From: an uncultured Alphaproteobacteria bacterium
GTDB taxonomy: Bacteria; Pseudomonadota; Alphaproteobacteria; HIMB59; GCA-002718135
Length of the DNA: 54,989 bases
Direction of reading: 5' to 3'
Assembly: GCA_902553005.1 (NCBI GenBank)
Contig: CACDIK010000006.1
Span: 1 to 54,989 of the forward strand
Both the position numbers and the translations under genes were made by a program. Below, one piece after another: positions 18,997-29,031 of the stretch (positions are counted from its first letter, which is position 1; the number at the start of each line of letters is the position of its first letter). The notes below the pieces were generated by a model. The model was not told the origin of the DNA and did not search any database. It saw only the letters and a list, made by a program, of their open reading frames with translations.

Positions 18997-19872
18997 CTAT
19001 ATATATTCGTAATTATTTTTATCAGCAAACAAAGATCTTAATAGTAAGTTATTTAGATGATGGCCTGATTTATTTCCTAAAAAATAACCTTGAATTGGTG
19101 CTCCTGCTAAATACAAATCTCCAATAGAATCAAGAATTTTATGTCTCACAAACTCATCCTTAAAACGCAAACCATCTGAATTTAGTATTTTACTTTCTCC
19201 AACAACAACAGCATTATCTAAAGAGCCGCCAAGTGCTAAGCCATTTGATCTTAGCATATCAACATCTCTCTCAAATCCAAAAGTACGGGCAGAGGCAATA
19301 TCAGTTTTATAATTCCCATTTACTAATTGTAAATGACAGCTTTGTTTACTAACTATCTTACTAGGAAAATCGATTTCGAAATCAATTGAAAACTGGTTGT
19401 TAGGTTTTAATTGTACAGATGAATCATTATTTTCAACTTTAATATTTTTTTTAATTTTTAAAATTTTTCTTCTTTTATTTAAAATTTGAGTAGAAGTTTG
19501 ATCAATAAGATCAACAAACTTTATTGAACTACCGTCCATGATTGGTACCTCTGGTCCGTCGATCTCAATTTTAATATTATCTATATGTAGTCCTGATAAA
19601 GCACTCATTAAATGCTCTATAGTTGATACACTAGTACCTTTTTGATTGCTTATAGTTGTACTTAGTTTTGTGCTACTTACATTTGACCATAAAGCCTCAA
19701 TCACATTATTATCTTCGATATCTTTTCGAATAAACTTTATTCCGTAATCAACTTTAGCGGGATATAATTTCATAGTTACTTCAGCTCCCGTATGTAGTCC
19801 AATTCCTTTTATTGATACTGGTTTACCAATAGTCTGTTGTTGATTGCTAGATGTATTTGATATGTCTATCAT
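18997..19872 (-). CDS. lpxC: UDP-3-O-acyl-N-acetylglucosamine deacetylase LpxC
   Basis: 291 residues from the ATG at 19872 (MIDISNTSS). A GTG at 19899 would extend the frame through a hairpin and is unlikely. The start IGKPVSIKGIGLHTG is typical. The zinc ligands are the His in STIEHLMSAL and the H and D of RHKILDSIGDLYL, and the later HH in KSGHHLNN is conserved. It catalyses the committed step of lipid A synthesis, which implies an LPS-bearing outer membrane. It ends the dcw cluster after ftsZ, as in many proteobacteria. Confidence 0.95.
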   Translation of the reverse strand: MIDISNTSSNQQQTIGKPVSIKGIGLHTGAEVTMKLYPAKVDYGIKFIRKDIEDNNVIEALWSNVSSTKLSTTISNQKGTSVSTIEHLMSALSGLHIDNIKIEIDGPEVPIMDGSSIKFVDLIDQTSTQILNKRRKILKIKKNIKVENNDSSVQLKPNNQFSIDFEIDFPSKIVSKQSCHLQLVNGNYKTDIASARTFGFERDVDMLRSNGLALGGSLDNAVVVGESKILNSDGLRFKDEFVRHKILDSIGDLYLAGAPIQGYFLGNKSGHHLNNLLLRSLFADKNNYEYI

Positions 19873-19875
19873 TTT

Positions 19876-19906
19876 AAAAAAAAGTGCTAAAAACAGCACT
19901 TTTTTT
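19876..19906 (-). terminator. Symmetric hairpin between ftsZ and lpxC
   Basis: An almost perfect inverted repeat: A-run plus AGTGCT at 19876-19888, loop AAAAAC, then AGCACT plus T-run at 19895-19906. A 6-bp GC-containing stem flanked by A/T runs works as an intrinsic terminator on either strand. It ends 4 bp before the lpxC ATG, where a ribosome-binding site would lie, so it could also act as an attenuator or limit lpxC translation. Confidence 0.65.
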
Positions 19907-19975
19907 AATATATATTTTTGGCGATCTTAACAACTAACCTAATATTTCAAAATATTGCAAATAATACTCTAATTA

Positions 19976-21622
19976 CTAGTTAGCTTGTCTTCTAAGAAAG
20001 GTAGGAATATCCAGAAGCTCTTCCTCCGTTTCCTGATTGAACTCATCATTAATTTCAGAAGACTCAATCTCTTCAGCACTAAACTCCTCTTTTTCATCGA
20101 TACTTGAATTATTATTCTCAGAGTTTTTATCTTCTGATTCATTTTTTTCTGAAGATGCAAAAATAGGTTCAGTTTTTCCTAGTACCTCATTTTCTGAAGA
20201 AGTATCTTCAGGTTTATTTTCAGTTGATAGAGTATCAAATAAGCTCAATCTTCTAACACTAGTTTCATTTGGTTTTTCAATATGTGAAGATGAACTTGAT
20301 ACTTTCTCAAAAATATCATCAGTTTCAATTTGGTCTCCAGGTTCTGAAACTTCATTTTGTTCAAATGCTCTATCATCTATAGAATCAATATTTTGTTCTA
20401 AACTTGAAGTCTCTATTTGATTAATATTTGTTTGCTCATCTAAATCAAAATTTTCAGAATTTTGGTTATTGTGAATTTCTTCATTTGAAATTCCATTAAT
20501 CTCTTCGTCTAAGTTACTTCCATCTTGTAATGAATGTTCATGTAGTGCCGTACTTTCAGTCAATGACACGGGCTTTTCTATATCTTGTTTGTAAATATCA
20601 TTATTTATATTTATTGGAGCAAAGTTTTCAATCGGTTTAGCTGATATATTATTATTTGCATCGATGCCAGTGGCTACAATACTAACTCTAACAACACCTT
20701 CAAGCCTATCATCACATGTTGTTCCATAAATAATATTTGCTTCTTCATCAACTTCTTGTTTGATTCTATTTGCTGCTTCATCAACTTCATACAATGTAAT
20801 GTCTTTACCACCAGTAATATTAATTATTAGACCTTTTGCACCTTTAAGAGAAACGTCATCAATTAATGGGTTTGCAATAGCTGCTTCAGCAGCTGCAATT
20901 GCTCTTCCTTCACCTTGTGCTTCACCAGTACCCATCATAGCTTTACCCATTTCAGACATTACAGTCTTGATATCTGAGAAATCTAAATTTATCATTCCAG
21001 GCTGAACCATAAGATCAGTTACTCCCCTAACACCTGCATATAAAACATCGTCTGCCATTTTAAAAGCATCAGAAAAAGTTGTTTTTTCATTAGCAATTCT
21101 AAATAAATTTTGATTAGGTATTGTAAGTAATGTGTCAACATACTGTTGCAGTTCTTCAATTCCTTTCTCAGCTAACTTCATCCTTTGAGAGCCTTCAAAA
21201 TGAAAAGGTTTAGTTACTACACCAACAGTTAGTATTCCTTTTTCTCTTGCTAATTTTGCGATTACTGGTGCAGCTCCTGTACCTGTACCACCACCCATTC
21301 CAGCAGCTATAAAAAGCATATGACTACCCTCAAACTTTTCACTTAGATCTTGAATTGCTTCTTCTGCAGCTTGTCTTCCAATATCAGGTCTCATTCCTGC
21401 ACCTAAACCTTTAGTGCTATTTAATCCTAATTGAATTTTATTTGGGCAACTTGAAATTTGTAAAGCTTGTGCATCTGTATTAGCTATTAAAAAATCTACA
21501 CCCTCTAAATTAGCATTAATCATGTTGTTAACTGCATTTCCACCAGATCCACCTACTCCTAAAACTGTTATTTTAGGATGTAAGTTTTGTGCTACATCTT
21601 GTATTGAAATATTGATAGTCAT
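19976..21622 (-). CDS. ftsZ: Cell division protein FtsZ (tubulin homologue)
   Basis: 548 residues. The GTPase core (about 1-320) has the tubulin signature [11 protein letters not shown] and the T7-loop region with NLDFSDI. It is followed by a linker of about 200 residues that is acidic and rich in Ser, Asn and Gln with low complexity, then the conserved C-terminal peptide [11 protein letters not shown] that binds FtsA. The linker is far longer than in E. coli but long linkers are usual in alphaproteobacteria. FtsZ assembles the division ring. It is preceded by ftsA with an 79-bp gap that may carry a separate promoter. Confidence 0.97.
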   Translation of the reverse strand: MTINISIQDVAQNLHPKITVLGVGGSGGNAVNNMINANLEGVDFLIANTDAQALQISSCPNKIQLGLNSTKGLGAGMRPDIGRQAAEEAIQDLSEKFEGSHMLFIAAGMGGGTGTGAAPVIAKLAREKGILTVGVVTKPFHFEGSQRMKLAEKGIEELQQYVDTLLTIPNQNLFRIANEKTTFSDAFKMADDVLYAGVRGVTDLMVQPGMINLDFSDIKTVMSEMGKAMMGTGEAQGEGRAIAAAEAAIANPLIDDVSLKGAKGLIINITGGKDITLYEVDEAANRIKQEVDEEANIIYGTTCDDRLEGVVRVSIVATGIDANNNISAKPIENFAPININNDIYKQDIEKPVSLTESTALHEHSLQDGSNLDEEINGISNEEIHNNQNSENFDLDEQTNINQIETSSLEQNIDSIDDRAFEQNEVSEPGDQIETDDIFEKVSSSSSHIEKPNETSVRRLSLFDTLSTENKPEDTSSENEVLGKTEPIFASSEKNESEDKNSENNNSSIDEKEEFSAEEIESSEINDEFNQETEEELLDIPTFLRRQAN

Positions 21623-21701
21623 TGTAATCTCCGCCGTTTTAAATAGTTTTTAACGATTTATATTCGAAATCGTCAACATAATTTACTACATATAGTATTA
21701 T

Positions 21702-22922
21702 CTAAATATACTGATCAAGCCAAGCAAAAAAGCTTGAAATACCTCGTTTTTTTGAAGTTTTTGATTGATTTGCAAGAAAATCAATTTTAAATAAATCTTG
21801 GTCATACAATATAGATCCAATAATGTCGCAAAAATTGGGTCTTTTAAAATGACTTTCCAAATTTAATTGTTCTAAGGGATTTGATACTCTTACACCGCTT
21901 GCAAAAATTGTTTCTACATATTTTTCAATATTATCCAACATTGCACCACCGCCAGTTAGAACTACATTATTTAATTTTTTATTTTTCAAATTGTTGTCAT
22001 TAATTTTTTGCCATATCATCTCTAAGGTTTCTTCAATACGCGGTCTGATAATAGCGTTTAAGCTTGATCTTGTTATTTGTTTAAATGTATTTTTATCACC
22101 TGAGATAATTGGTATTTCTATTATTTCATGATCATCGCTGGGCGACGAAACTAAAGAGCCGTATAAAGTTTTTAATCTCTCAGCACTGGAAATAGTAGTT
22201 GATAAACCTCGAGCAATATCTAATGTAACATTATTACTTCCAACACCTATTGCATCTCCATAAACAAACTTATTATTTTCAAATACTGATATAGAAGAAG
22301 TTGAATGACCTAAATCAACACATATAGTTCCAAGTTCTTTTTCATCTTTTGTAAGTGATGATAAAGAGGAAGATAATGGCGAAGGAATATAATTATCTAT
22401 ATTAAGTTTCAATTTTTTTATAACACTGGAAATATTATCTGAATATTTTTTTTTAATATATATTTTATAAAAGTTTATTTTAATATTATCTGAATAATTT
22501 CCAATCGGGGCGTTAAAATACAGATTATTATCAATATCATACGAAGTTATGTTATTAAATATTTCAAATTTTTCACTCTGATTGTTAAAATATTCTGATT
22601 GATTAATTATTTTTTTCAGATGTAACTCAGAAATTCTCTCATTTTTTAATTCTATTTCTGAATTGTAATAATGAGAATTAGAATTCAAAAGAGATAAATT
22701 AAGATTAATAGAATTTAATTTAGTTTGAGATTGTTTTTCAGCTTCTATTACTAAAGATTTAATCTGATCATGTAAATTATCAAAATTTAAAATAATATTT
22801 TTTTTTATATTATTATTAGGAACACTAGCAATTGATAATATATTAATATTTTCAGTATTCTTATAATCAGCAATGACGCATGATATTTTTGAATTACCTA
22901 TATCTAGACCAGCTTTAATCAT
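21702..22922 (-). CDS. ftsA: Cell division protein FtsA
   Basis: 406 residues with actin-type motifs: AGLDIGNSKISCVIAD at the N-terminus, CVDLGHSTSSISVFE in the middle and VVLTGGGAMLDNI near the C-terminus. The C-terminal end SSFFAWLDQYI is amphipathic and fits the membrane-targeting helix of FtsA. It anchors FtsZ filaments to the inner membrane. It overlaps ftsQ by 8 bp. The Asn/Lys-rich 1C-domain region (about residues 85-160) is divergent. Confidence 0.93.
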   Translation of the reverse strand: MIKAGLDIGNSKISCVIADYKNTENINILSIASVPNNNIKKNIILNFDNLHDQIKSLVIEAEKQSQTKLNSINLNLSLLNSNSHYYNSEIELKNERISELHLKKIINQSEYFNNQSEKFEIFNNITSYDIDNNLYFNAPIGNYSDNIKINFYKIYIKKKYSDNISSVIKKLKLNIDNYIPSPLSSSLSSLTKDEKELGTICVDLGHSTSSISVFENNKFVYGDAIGVGSNNVTLDIARGLSTTISSAERLKTLYGSLVSSPSDDHEIIEIPIISGDKNTFKQITRSSLNAIIRPRIEETLEMIWQKINDNNLKNKKLNNVVLTGGGAMLDNIEKYVETIFASGVRVSNPLEQLNLESHFKRPNFCDIIGSILYDQDLFKIDFLANQSKTSKKRGISSFFAWLDQYI

Positions 22923-23688
22923 TTAAATTAATTAGGATTGTTTTTTTTAAATTTCTTAAATCATAAGTTTTTATATTAATAATATCTGTTTCGCTAAGTT
23001 TATTTTGTATCATCATAAAATTCTGAATAGATTTATTTGGATCTTTTTCTGAAAGCAATAACTGTACATCATTGTATAAATTTATATCCCATCTTCTTTT
23101 ATTGACAAATTCCAAACTCTTGATTTTGTATTTTTTTTCAAAATTATTGTTTTCTAAAATTTTTATTATTGAATTAGCTTGTAAATTTGATGAATTACCT
23201 TGGAAAATAAGTAGAGACTGATTAGACAAATTTGTAATGTAAATTTCATCTATGATTTTTCCATTTACATCAAAAAAAAAGTATTTTTCATTAAAAAAAT
23301 AAATACCTATTGGTTTATGTTCTTCAATCCTAATAAATAGAGTATCTTTATAATTTGTATTTAAATATATTTCTTTGACCCAATTATTTTCTTTTATTGA
23401 GTCATTAATTTTATCCAATGGTAATAAAAAAATTGAAAATCCTATATAATTTTGCAACTTATTCTCTAGAAATTTTGATTCAATTTTCTCCAAACCTGAA
23501 ATATCAAATTTTGTAAATTGATATTGGAAGTTTTCTGAAAAACTCTGAATTATATTTTTAGATGTATCAATTAAATTATTTTTGTTAAAATATAGCAAAC
23601 AAGAAAAAATAATTAAAAATAAGAAAATACAAAGATAAGTAAATGTTCTGAAACTTAAAACATATCTTCTTCTATTAATATTGTTCAT
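22915..23688 (-). CDS. ftsQ: Cell division protein FtsQ
   Basis: 257 residues. A basic N-terminus (RRRYVLSFR) is followed by one membrane helix at about residues 12-31. The POTRA domain (FTKFDISGLEKIESKFL through WVKEIYLNTNYKDTLFIRIEEHKPIG) comes next, then the beta domain. FtsQ scaffolds FtsB and FtsL at the septum. Sequence conservation is low, as is usual for this family, but topology and the position between ddl and ftsA are decisive. Confidence 0.9.
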   Translation of the reverse strand: MNNINRRRYVLSFRTFTYLCIFLFLIIFSCLLYFNKNNLIDTSKNIIQSFSENFQYQFTKFDISGLEKIESKFLENKLQNYIGFSIFLLPLDKINDSIKENNWVKEIYLNTNYKDTLFIRIEEHKPIGIYFFNEKYFFFDVNGKIIDEIYITNLSNQSLLIFQGNSSNLQANSIIKILENNNFEKKYKIKSLEFVNKRRWDINLYNDVQLLLSEKDPNKSIQNFMMIQNKLSETDIINIKTYDLRNLKKTILINLND

Positions 23689-23689
23689 A

Positions 23690-24640
23690 CTAATAATTTA
23701 AATTTTTGATCAAAATAAGAATAATTTCTGAAAAAGGTAATCCTTTATAATTTGCTTGTTCAGGTAATAGAGATATAGGAGTAAGTCCAGGTTGAGTATT
23801 TGTTTCTAAAAAAAAAATTTTATTTTTATTTGTATCAAAAATAAAGTCAGTTCTTGCAAGTGAATTACAACCTAAGAGTTTATGAACTTTAGTAGCAAAT
23901 TTAAGACATTTAGCATAATTTAGTTTATTTAACTTAGCTGGCAAAATATGTTTAGCATAACCTTTTGAATATTTTGCTTTATAATCAAAGAAATTATTTT
24001 TTGATTTTATCTCTGTAACAGCAAGTGCAAAAATTTTTTTATCCAATTTAATAGTTGAAACTGTAAGCTCCCTTCCAGATATATACTCTTCTATTAAAAT
24101 TTCTTTGTGATTATTAAGTTTCCTTTTAAATTCTTCTAAATTAGAAATTAAAATATCAAATTCTTTTTGATTTTTGATTATTTTTATACCAAAACTTGAA
24201 CCACTTCTATTGGGTTTAATAACAAATTTTTTTAACTTACTCTTGATAGTAGTTAATTTCTTCTCATTTAAATCACTTATATTTAAAAGATAATATTTCG
24301 GTGAAATTAATTTATTTTTAATAATTTTATTCTTTGATGCGGATTTATTAAAACATAGATTAGATGATTTTATATTTGAATGAGAAAAGGGAATTTTATT
24401 TTTTTTTAAAATTTTTTGAATTTGTCCATCTTCACCAAAAGGTCCGTGTAAAGCATTAATACAAACAAAATTTTTATAATTAATTATTTTTTTATGAAAG
24501 TTTTTAGGATTAACTCTTAATGTTTTAAAATTCAATTTATTTTGATTGAGAATTTTTTGAATTTCTTTAGAAGTTACTAAAGAAACATCATGCTCTTCAT
24601 TATTACCACCTTCTAAAATTAAAATTTTTTTATTACTCAC
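23690..24640 (-). CDS. ddl: D-alanine--D-alanine ligase
   Basis: 316 residues with the ATP-grasp architecture. The N-terminal LILEGGNNEEHDVSLVTSKEI carries the family Glu. KPNRSGSSFGIKII is the ATP-binding segment, and ARTDFIFD with FLETNTQPGLTPISLLPEQA holds the metal ligands and the omega loop. It makes the D-Ala-D-Ala dipeptide for peptidoglycan. It overlaps murB by 8 bp and ends 1 bp before the ftsQ start. Confidence 0.94.
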   Translation of the reverse strand: MSNKKILILEGGNNEEHDVSLVTSKEIQKILNQNKLNFKTLRVNPKNFHKKIINYKNFVCINALHGPFGEDGQIQKILKKNKIPFSHSNIKSSNLCFNKSASKNKIIKNKLISPKYYLLNISDLNEKKLTTIKSKLKKFVIKPNRSGSSFGIKIIKNQKEFDILISNLEEFKRKLNNHKEILIEEYISGRELTVSTIKLDKKIFALAVTEIKSKNNFFDYKAKYSKGYAKHILPAKLNKLNYAKCLKFATKVHKLLGCNSLARTDFIFDTNKNKIFFLETNTQPGLTPISLLPEQANYKGLPFSEIILILIKNLNY

Positions 24641-25526
24641 CTATTATTTTTACCTCCCATTCCAATTTTACATTGAATTTAGCATATACTTTTTCAACAA
24701 TACTTTTACCTAGGTTTTCTATATCTGTTGCTGAAGCGCGTCCCCTATTTATTAAAAAATTTGCATGTTTATCACTCACATATGCATCTCCATAATTAGT
24801 ACCTTTACATCCTGCTTCCTCAATTAGTTTTGCAGCATGAAGATTTTCAGGATTTTTGAAGGTACTACCAGAAGTTTTATTTTTAATTGGCTGAGATTCT
24901 AAACGTTTATTCTTTATTTCATTAATCTTGTCTTTTATTAAATTTTTATCTCCATAATTAAAATTAAATATAGCTTTTGTAACTATATCTGTATTATTTA
25001 TTTTTGAAGATCTATATTTTAGATTTAGTTTATCTTTTGTAATTATTTTTCTTTGACCAAAATTATCACAAACTTCTATACTATTTATAACATCTACAGT
25101 TTCTGATCCATAACAACCAGCATTCATTTTAACTGCTCCACCTATTGATCCTGGAATACCACTATAAAATTCAAAACCCTCTATATTTTGTCTCAATGCA
25201 TAATTTGATAAATTAATATCTAAAATACTAGCACCAACTTCAAGTTTGTTATCATTAATATTAACAGTATTAAAACCTTTACCTAATTTTATAAGAGTTC
25301 CACTATAACCATTATCTCTTATTAAAAGATTCGAACCTGAACCAATTATGTAAAAATTTTCATTATTTATTTCATTTAGTATAATTTCTAACTCTAAATT
25401 GTCTTCAACTATTGCAAAAATTTTTGCATTACCTCCAGTTCTGAACCAAGTATGTTTTGCAGCATTATAATCAAAGTAAATTTTACTTTTGAGTTTATCA
25501 GCTAGTTCTAGAATTTTTTTAGACAT
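24633..25526 (-). CDS. murB: UDP-N-acetylenolpyruvoylglucosamine reductase MurB
   Basis: 297 residues, a type II (short) MurB. FAD-binding motifs are present: TWFRTGGNA, IIGSGSNLLIRDNGY and GIPGSIGGAVKMNAGCYG. The catalytic Ser lies in KTSGSTFKNP. It reduces enolpyruvyl-UDP-GlcNAc to UDP-MurNAc with NADPH. The start overlaps the murC stop by one base. Confidence 0.95.
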   Translation of the reverse strand: MSKKILELADKLKSKIYFDYNAAKHTWFRTGGNAKIFAIVEDNLELEIILNEINNENFYIIGSGSNLLIRDNGYSGTLIKLGKGFNTVNINDNKLEVGASILDINLSNYALRQNIEGFEFYSGIPGSIGGAVKMNAGCYGSETVDVINSIEVCDNFGQRKIITKDKLNLKYRSSKINNTDIVTKAIFNFNYGDKNLIKDKINEIKNKRLESQPIKNKTSGSTFKNPENLHAAKLIEEAGCKGTNYGDAYVSDKHANFLINRGRASATDIENLGKSIVEKVYAKFNVKLEWEVKIIGE

Positions 25527-26896
25527 TAGCTATTTAAATAATTTTTTGCAATATTTGATATTGAGCCTGCACCCATAAAAACAATGGTATTTTGATTTAT
25601 TGTATAAGGCATTATTAATTTATTTAAATCACCTATATTTTTTAAATATATAGTATTTTTATTTTTTTTTAATATTTTAGAAAATAAATCTTTTGAAGTT
25701 GCGCCTTTGATAATCTTTTCTCCAGCTGAATAGGTTTCTAATAAAAATAAATAATCGACTTTAGATAAAACTTTTATAAACTCTTTAATAAGTATTTTAG
25801 TTCTAGTATATCTGTGTGGTTGAAAAACAATTATTACTTTATTTTTTAAACTTTTAGCTGCGCTTAATGTAGCTGCAATTTCTGTTGGATGATGTGCATA
25901 ATCATCATACACAAAGGACTTATTTTTTTTTCCAATAAATGAGAACCTTCTTTTTACACCTACATAATTAATCAATGCATTATTAATATCTTTATTTTTA
26001 ATTCCATTTAGTTTGGCTGCAACAATACTTGCTGTTGCATTTAAAATATTGTGACTGCCGATTGCATTTATTGTAAATTTATAATTAGAAGAATGAATAA
26101 TTTTATTTTTAATTTTTAATTTAAAGGAAGTTTTTAGTTTGTTTTGTATAATATCAAAGATTAATACGTCTGCTTTTTTATTTTTTATTGAATACGTTAA
26201 AATATTTCTAGTTTTTATTTTGTTAATTAATAGTTTTAGATTCTTATCATCGTAACACATTATTGTAGTTCCATAAAACGGAAGAAGGTTTATAAATTTT
26301 TCAAAGGCATTAATTAAATTTTTCTTTGATTTATAAAAATCCATGTGTTCAATATCTAAATTAGTAATTATTGATATTTGATGTGGGAGTTTTAAAAAGC
26401 TTCCATCACTTTCGTCAGCTTCAACAATCATCCACTCCCCTTTTCCATAACGATTATTGTTAGAAAAAGAATTTATAATACCACCATTAACAATAGTAGG
26501 ATCTAAACCTGCTTCATTAAAAATATTTCCTACCAAACTAGTAGTAGTAGTTTTTCCGTGAGATCCAGCTATGGCAATAGATTTTTTATTTTTCATTAAT
26601 TCTGCAAGCATATCAGCTCGAGAAAGAACAGGAATTTTTTTGATATATGCCTCTTTTATTTCAGGATTATTTTTTTTAATAGCTGATGAATAAACAATAG
26701 CATGAGCATTTTTAATATTTTTTTTATTATGTCCTAAAAAAAATTTTATACCTTTTTTCTTTAATCTTTTAGTATTGTCATTTACTGATATATCACTACC
26801 CTGGATCGAATATCCTTTATCTAGCATCAATTCTGCAATACCAGACATTCCTATTCCTGAAATACCTATAAAATGAATTTTACTGTTAATTTGCAT
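25526..26896 (-). CDS. murC: UDP-N-acetylmuramate--L-alanine ligase MurC
   Basis: 456 residues. The N-terminal HFIGISGIGMSGIAELML binds the UDP moiety, IAGSHGKTTTTSL is the ATP P-loop, and VDDYAHHPTEIAATL is the conserved C-terminal-domain motif. It adds L-Ala to UDP-MurNAc, the first amino acid of the stem peptide. It overlaps murG by 11 bp. Confidence 0.96.
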   Translation of the reverse strand: MQINSKIHFIGISGIGMSGIAELMLDKGYSIQGSDISVNDNTKRLKKKGIKFFLGHNKKNIKNAHAIVYSSAIKKNNPEIKEAYIKKIPVLSRADMLAELMKNKKSIAIAGSHGKTTTTSLVGNIFNEAGLDPTIVNGGIINSFSNNNRYGKGEWMIVEADESDGSFLKLPHQISIITNLDIEHMDFYKSKKNLINAFEKFINLLPFYGTTIMCYDDKNLKLLINKIKTRNILTYSIKNKKADVLIFDIIQNKLKTSFKLKIKNKIIHSSNYKFTINAIGSHNILNATASIVAAKLNGIKNKDINNALINYVGVKRRFSFIGKKNKSFVYDDYAHHPTEIAATLSAAKSLKNKVIIVFQPHRYTRTKILIKEFIKVLSKVDYLFLLETYSAGEKIIKGATSKDLFSKILKKNKNTIYLKNIGDLNKLIMPYTINQNTIVFMGAGSISNIAKNYLNS

Positions 26897-27971
26897 TTAC
26901 TATTAATTTATAAATTAAAGTGTTACAGTTTTTAACTTTAATCATATCAAATTTTTTATTCATTGATTCTAATTTACTTTCATTACTATATGTTTCATAA
27001 ATATGTCTTTTTGCTTTGTCTAAATCATCATTATTTTGATCAAAAATTATGGCTAAGTCATGTTTAGCTAATATTTCAGCATTAAAAAATTGATGATTAT
27101 CTTTTGAAGAAGGTAAAGGAATTAATATCGAGGGAAGTTTAAAGTTAATTAAATCAACAATTGTTCCTGCTCCAGCTCTGCATATTGCTAAATTAGAATT
27201 AGCTAGTATTTCATCTACATTTATAAAAAAATCTTTCAAAATTATTGGTGATTTAATATTTTGTAATTCTGCTTCATATTTTTTTATCAAATGTTTAGAA
27301 CACTGAAATATAAATTTAGCTTTTATAATTTTTTCGTCATCTATAATTTTAATTAGATTTATTGCAAAATTTGATACAAATTCTGATCCTTGGCTGCCAC
27401 CAGAAATAAAAATTGTAAATTTACTATCAGAATTTTTATTGCTTATGTTATTATTTTTTTGAAAATTATTTTCTGGAGAACCAACTACAAATATTTTATC
27501 TTTAAACTTTGAATTGATTTTAGATTTAATATCAAAATTTAAAAATAATTTATTTGAAAAATTCAAAAAAAATTTATTCGTTCTTCCTATTATTGAATTT
27601 TGTTCATGTATGTAAAGTTTAACTTTATAAATTGGTTTAAATAACATACATGTTAACATTGGAGAAAACGAAGCATAACTTCCAAAAGAAATAGAATGAG
27701 ATGGTTTTAATAAAAATATAATAATGAATGATTGAATTAATCCTAATAAAATTTGAAATATCCCAAAGATTTTAAATATTAGGTTTCCATTCAAATTTGA
27801 CGAGCTAATTGTATAAATTTTTCCATTATAATTTTCAAAATATTTATAACCTCTTTTGTCAGTTATAATTGAGCAATTTATATTTTTAAGAGACAAATAA
27901 TTGGCAAAATTTTTTGCTGGTATAACATGTCCACCTGTTCCTCCTGTAATTAGTAAAAAATTTTCTTTCAT
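26886..27971 (-). CDS. murG: UDP-GlcNAc:lipid I N-acetylglucosaminyltransferase MurG
   Basis: 361 residues, two Rossmann-like domains of a GT28 enzyme. The N-terminus LLITGGTGGHVIPAKNFA is the first glycine loop, ISGGSQGSE is the second, and ICRAGAGTIVDLINFKLPSILIPLP is the donor-binding region. It makes lipid II from lipid I on the cytoplasmic face of the membrane. It overlaps ftsW by 4 bp. Confidence 0.95.
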   Translation of the reverse strand: MKENFLLITGGTGGHVIPAKNFANYLSLKNINCSIITDKRGYKYFENYNGKIYTISSSNLNGNLIFKIFGIFQILLGLIQSFIIIFLLKPSHSISFGSYASFSPMLTCMLFKPIYKVKLYIHEQNSIIGRTNKFFLNFSNKLFLNFDIKSKINSKFKDKIFVVGSPENNFQKNNNISNKNSDSKFTIFISGGSQGSEFVSNFAINLIKIIDDEKIIKAKFIFQCSKHLIKKYEAELQNIKSPIILKDFFINVDEILANSNLAICRAGAGTIVDLINFKLPSILIPLPSSKDNHQFFNAEILAKHDLAIIFDQNNDDLDKAKRHIYETYSNESKLESMNKKFDMIKVKNCNTLIYKLIVNAN

Positions 27972-29029
27972 AATTCTTCATTTTTTTTGTTTGTAAGAGA
28001 TAATAAAAAACCAAATAAAATTGCTATTGATATCATGGAAGAACCTCCATAACTTACAAATGGCAGTGTCATACCCTTTGTTGGTATAAGGCCCAGCGAG
28101 CTAAAGATATTAATTAAGCATTGTAATCCAAATGAACAAATTAAACCACTAATTGCTATAATTTTATATGGATCTTCAAGTTGTAGAACTTTTAATAAGC
28201 TTCTTATTATAATAGATAGAATTATAAAAATAATTATTAAACAAAAAATAAATCCTAATTCTTCTCCAGCAACAGCAAAAATAAAATCAGTGTTAGCATC
28301 AGGAATTTTTTCTTTTAAAATACCTTGCCCTGGACCCTTTCCAAGTAGCCCACCATTTTTGAATGCTTGAATACTTAAATCTATTTGGTATGTATCAGTC
28401 CCACCCAATCCGCCAAGAAATGAATTAATTCTTGATTGAACATGATCAAAAATAAAATAAGAAAAAATTGAAATTCCTAATATAAATAAAAATGCAACTA
28501 TAACTAAAGAAATTGATAAACCAGCAACGAATAACTGGCAAAAAAAAGTTGCTGACAGTAAAACTGTCATTCCCAAATCAGGCTGCATAAGTATTAAAGA
28601 TAAAAGCAAGAAGAAAAAAACAAACAATAAAGGTAAATAAAATTTTTTATCTTCTATAGATTTACTTATACACCATGCAGTCAATATGACAAAAATAGGC
28701 TTAATTATCTCTGAAGGTTGAAGTGTAAAGTTAAATATTTGAAACCATCTCTTAGCGCCTTTAACTTCGTAATCTAAAAAAAGTATTAGCAGTATTATTA
28801 TTAATAAAATAATAAATGAAAATAATGAAATTCTCCTAATATTTTTACTATCTAAGTTTGATAACGCAATAAGTAAGAAAACTGAAAAAAGAAAAAAAAT
28901 AGAGTGTCTATTTATGGATAAATTTTCATCTATGGAAAATGAAAGTATTAATCCCGTAAAACCCAATGAAAATATTAATATGATGTTAATTCTATCAATT
29001 GAACTCCACCAATTCTTTAAATATTCCAT
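27968..29029 (-). CDS. ftsW: Peptidoglycan glycosyltransferase FtsW (SEDS family)
   Basis: 353 residues with about ten hydrophobic segments. SEDS signatures include AKRWFQIFNFTLQPSEIIKP, FIFAVAGEELGF and the C-terminal TLPFVSYGGSSMIS. It polymerises glycan strands at the septum together with the FtsI transpeptidase encoded in the same cluster. RodA shares the fold, but the position between murD and murG identifies FtsW. Confidence 0.95.
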   Translation of the reverse strand: MEYLKNWWSSIDRINIILIFSLGFTGLILSFSIDENLSINRHSIFFLFSVFLLIALSNLDSKNIRRISLFSFIILLIIILLILFLDYEVKGAKRWFQIFNFTLQPSEIIKPIFVILTAWCISKSIEDKKFYLPLLFVFFFLLLSLILMQPDLGMTVLLSATFFCQLFVAGLSISLVIVAFLFILGISIFSYFIFDHVQSRINSFLGGLGGTDTYQIDLSIQAFKNGGLLGKGPGQGILKEKIPDANTDFIFAVAGEELGFIFCLIIIFIILSIIIRSLLKVLQLEDPYKIIAISGLICSFGLQCLINIFSSLGLIPTKGMTLPFVSYGGSSMISIAILFGFLLSLTNKKNEEL

Positions 29030-29031
29030 GT

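Noticed and set aside
20037-20420. Plus-strand serine-rich open frame opposite ftsZ
   Set aside because: It is the antisense reading of the low-complexity FtsZ linker; its Ser-rich composition follows from the Glu/Asp/Ser codons on the coding strand.
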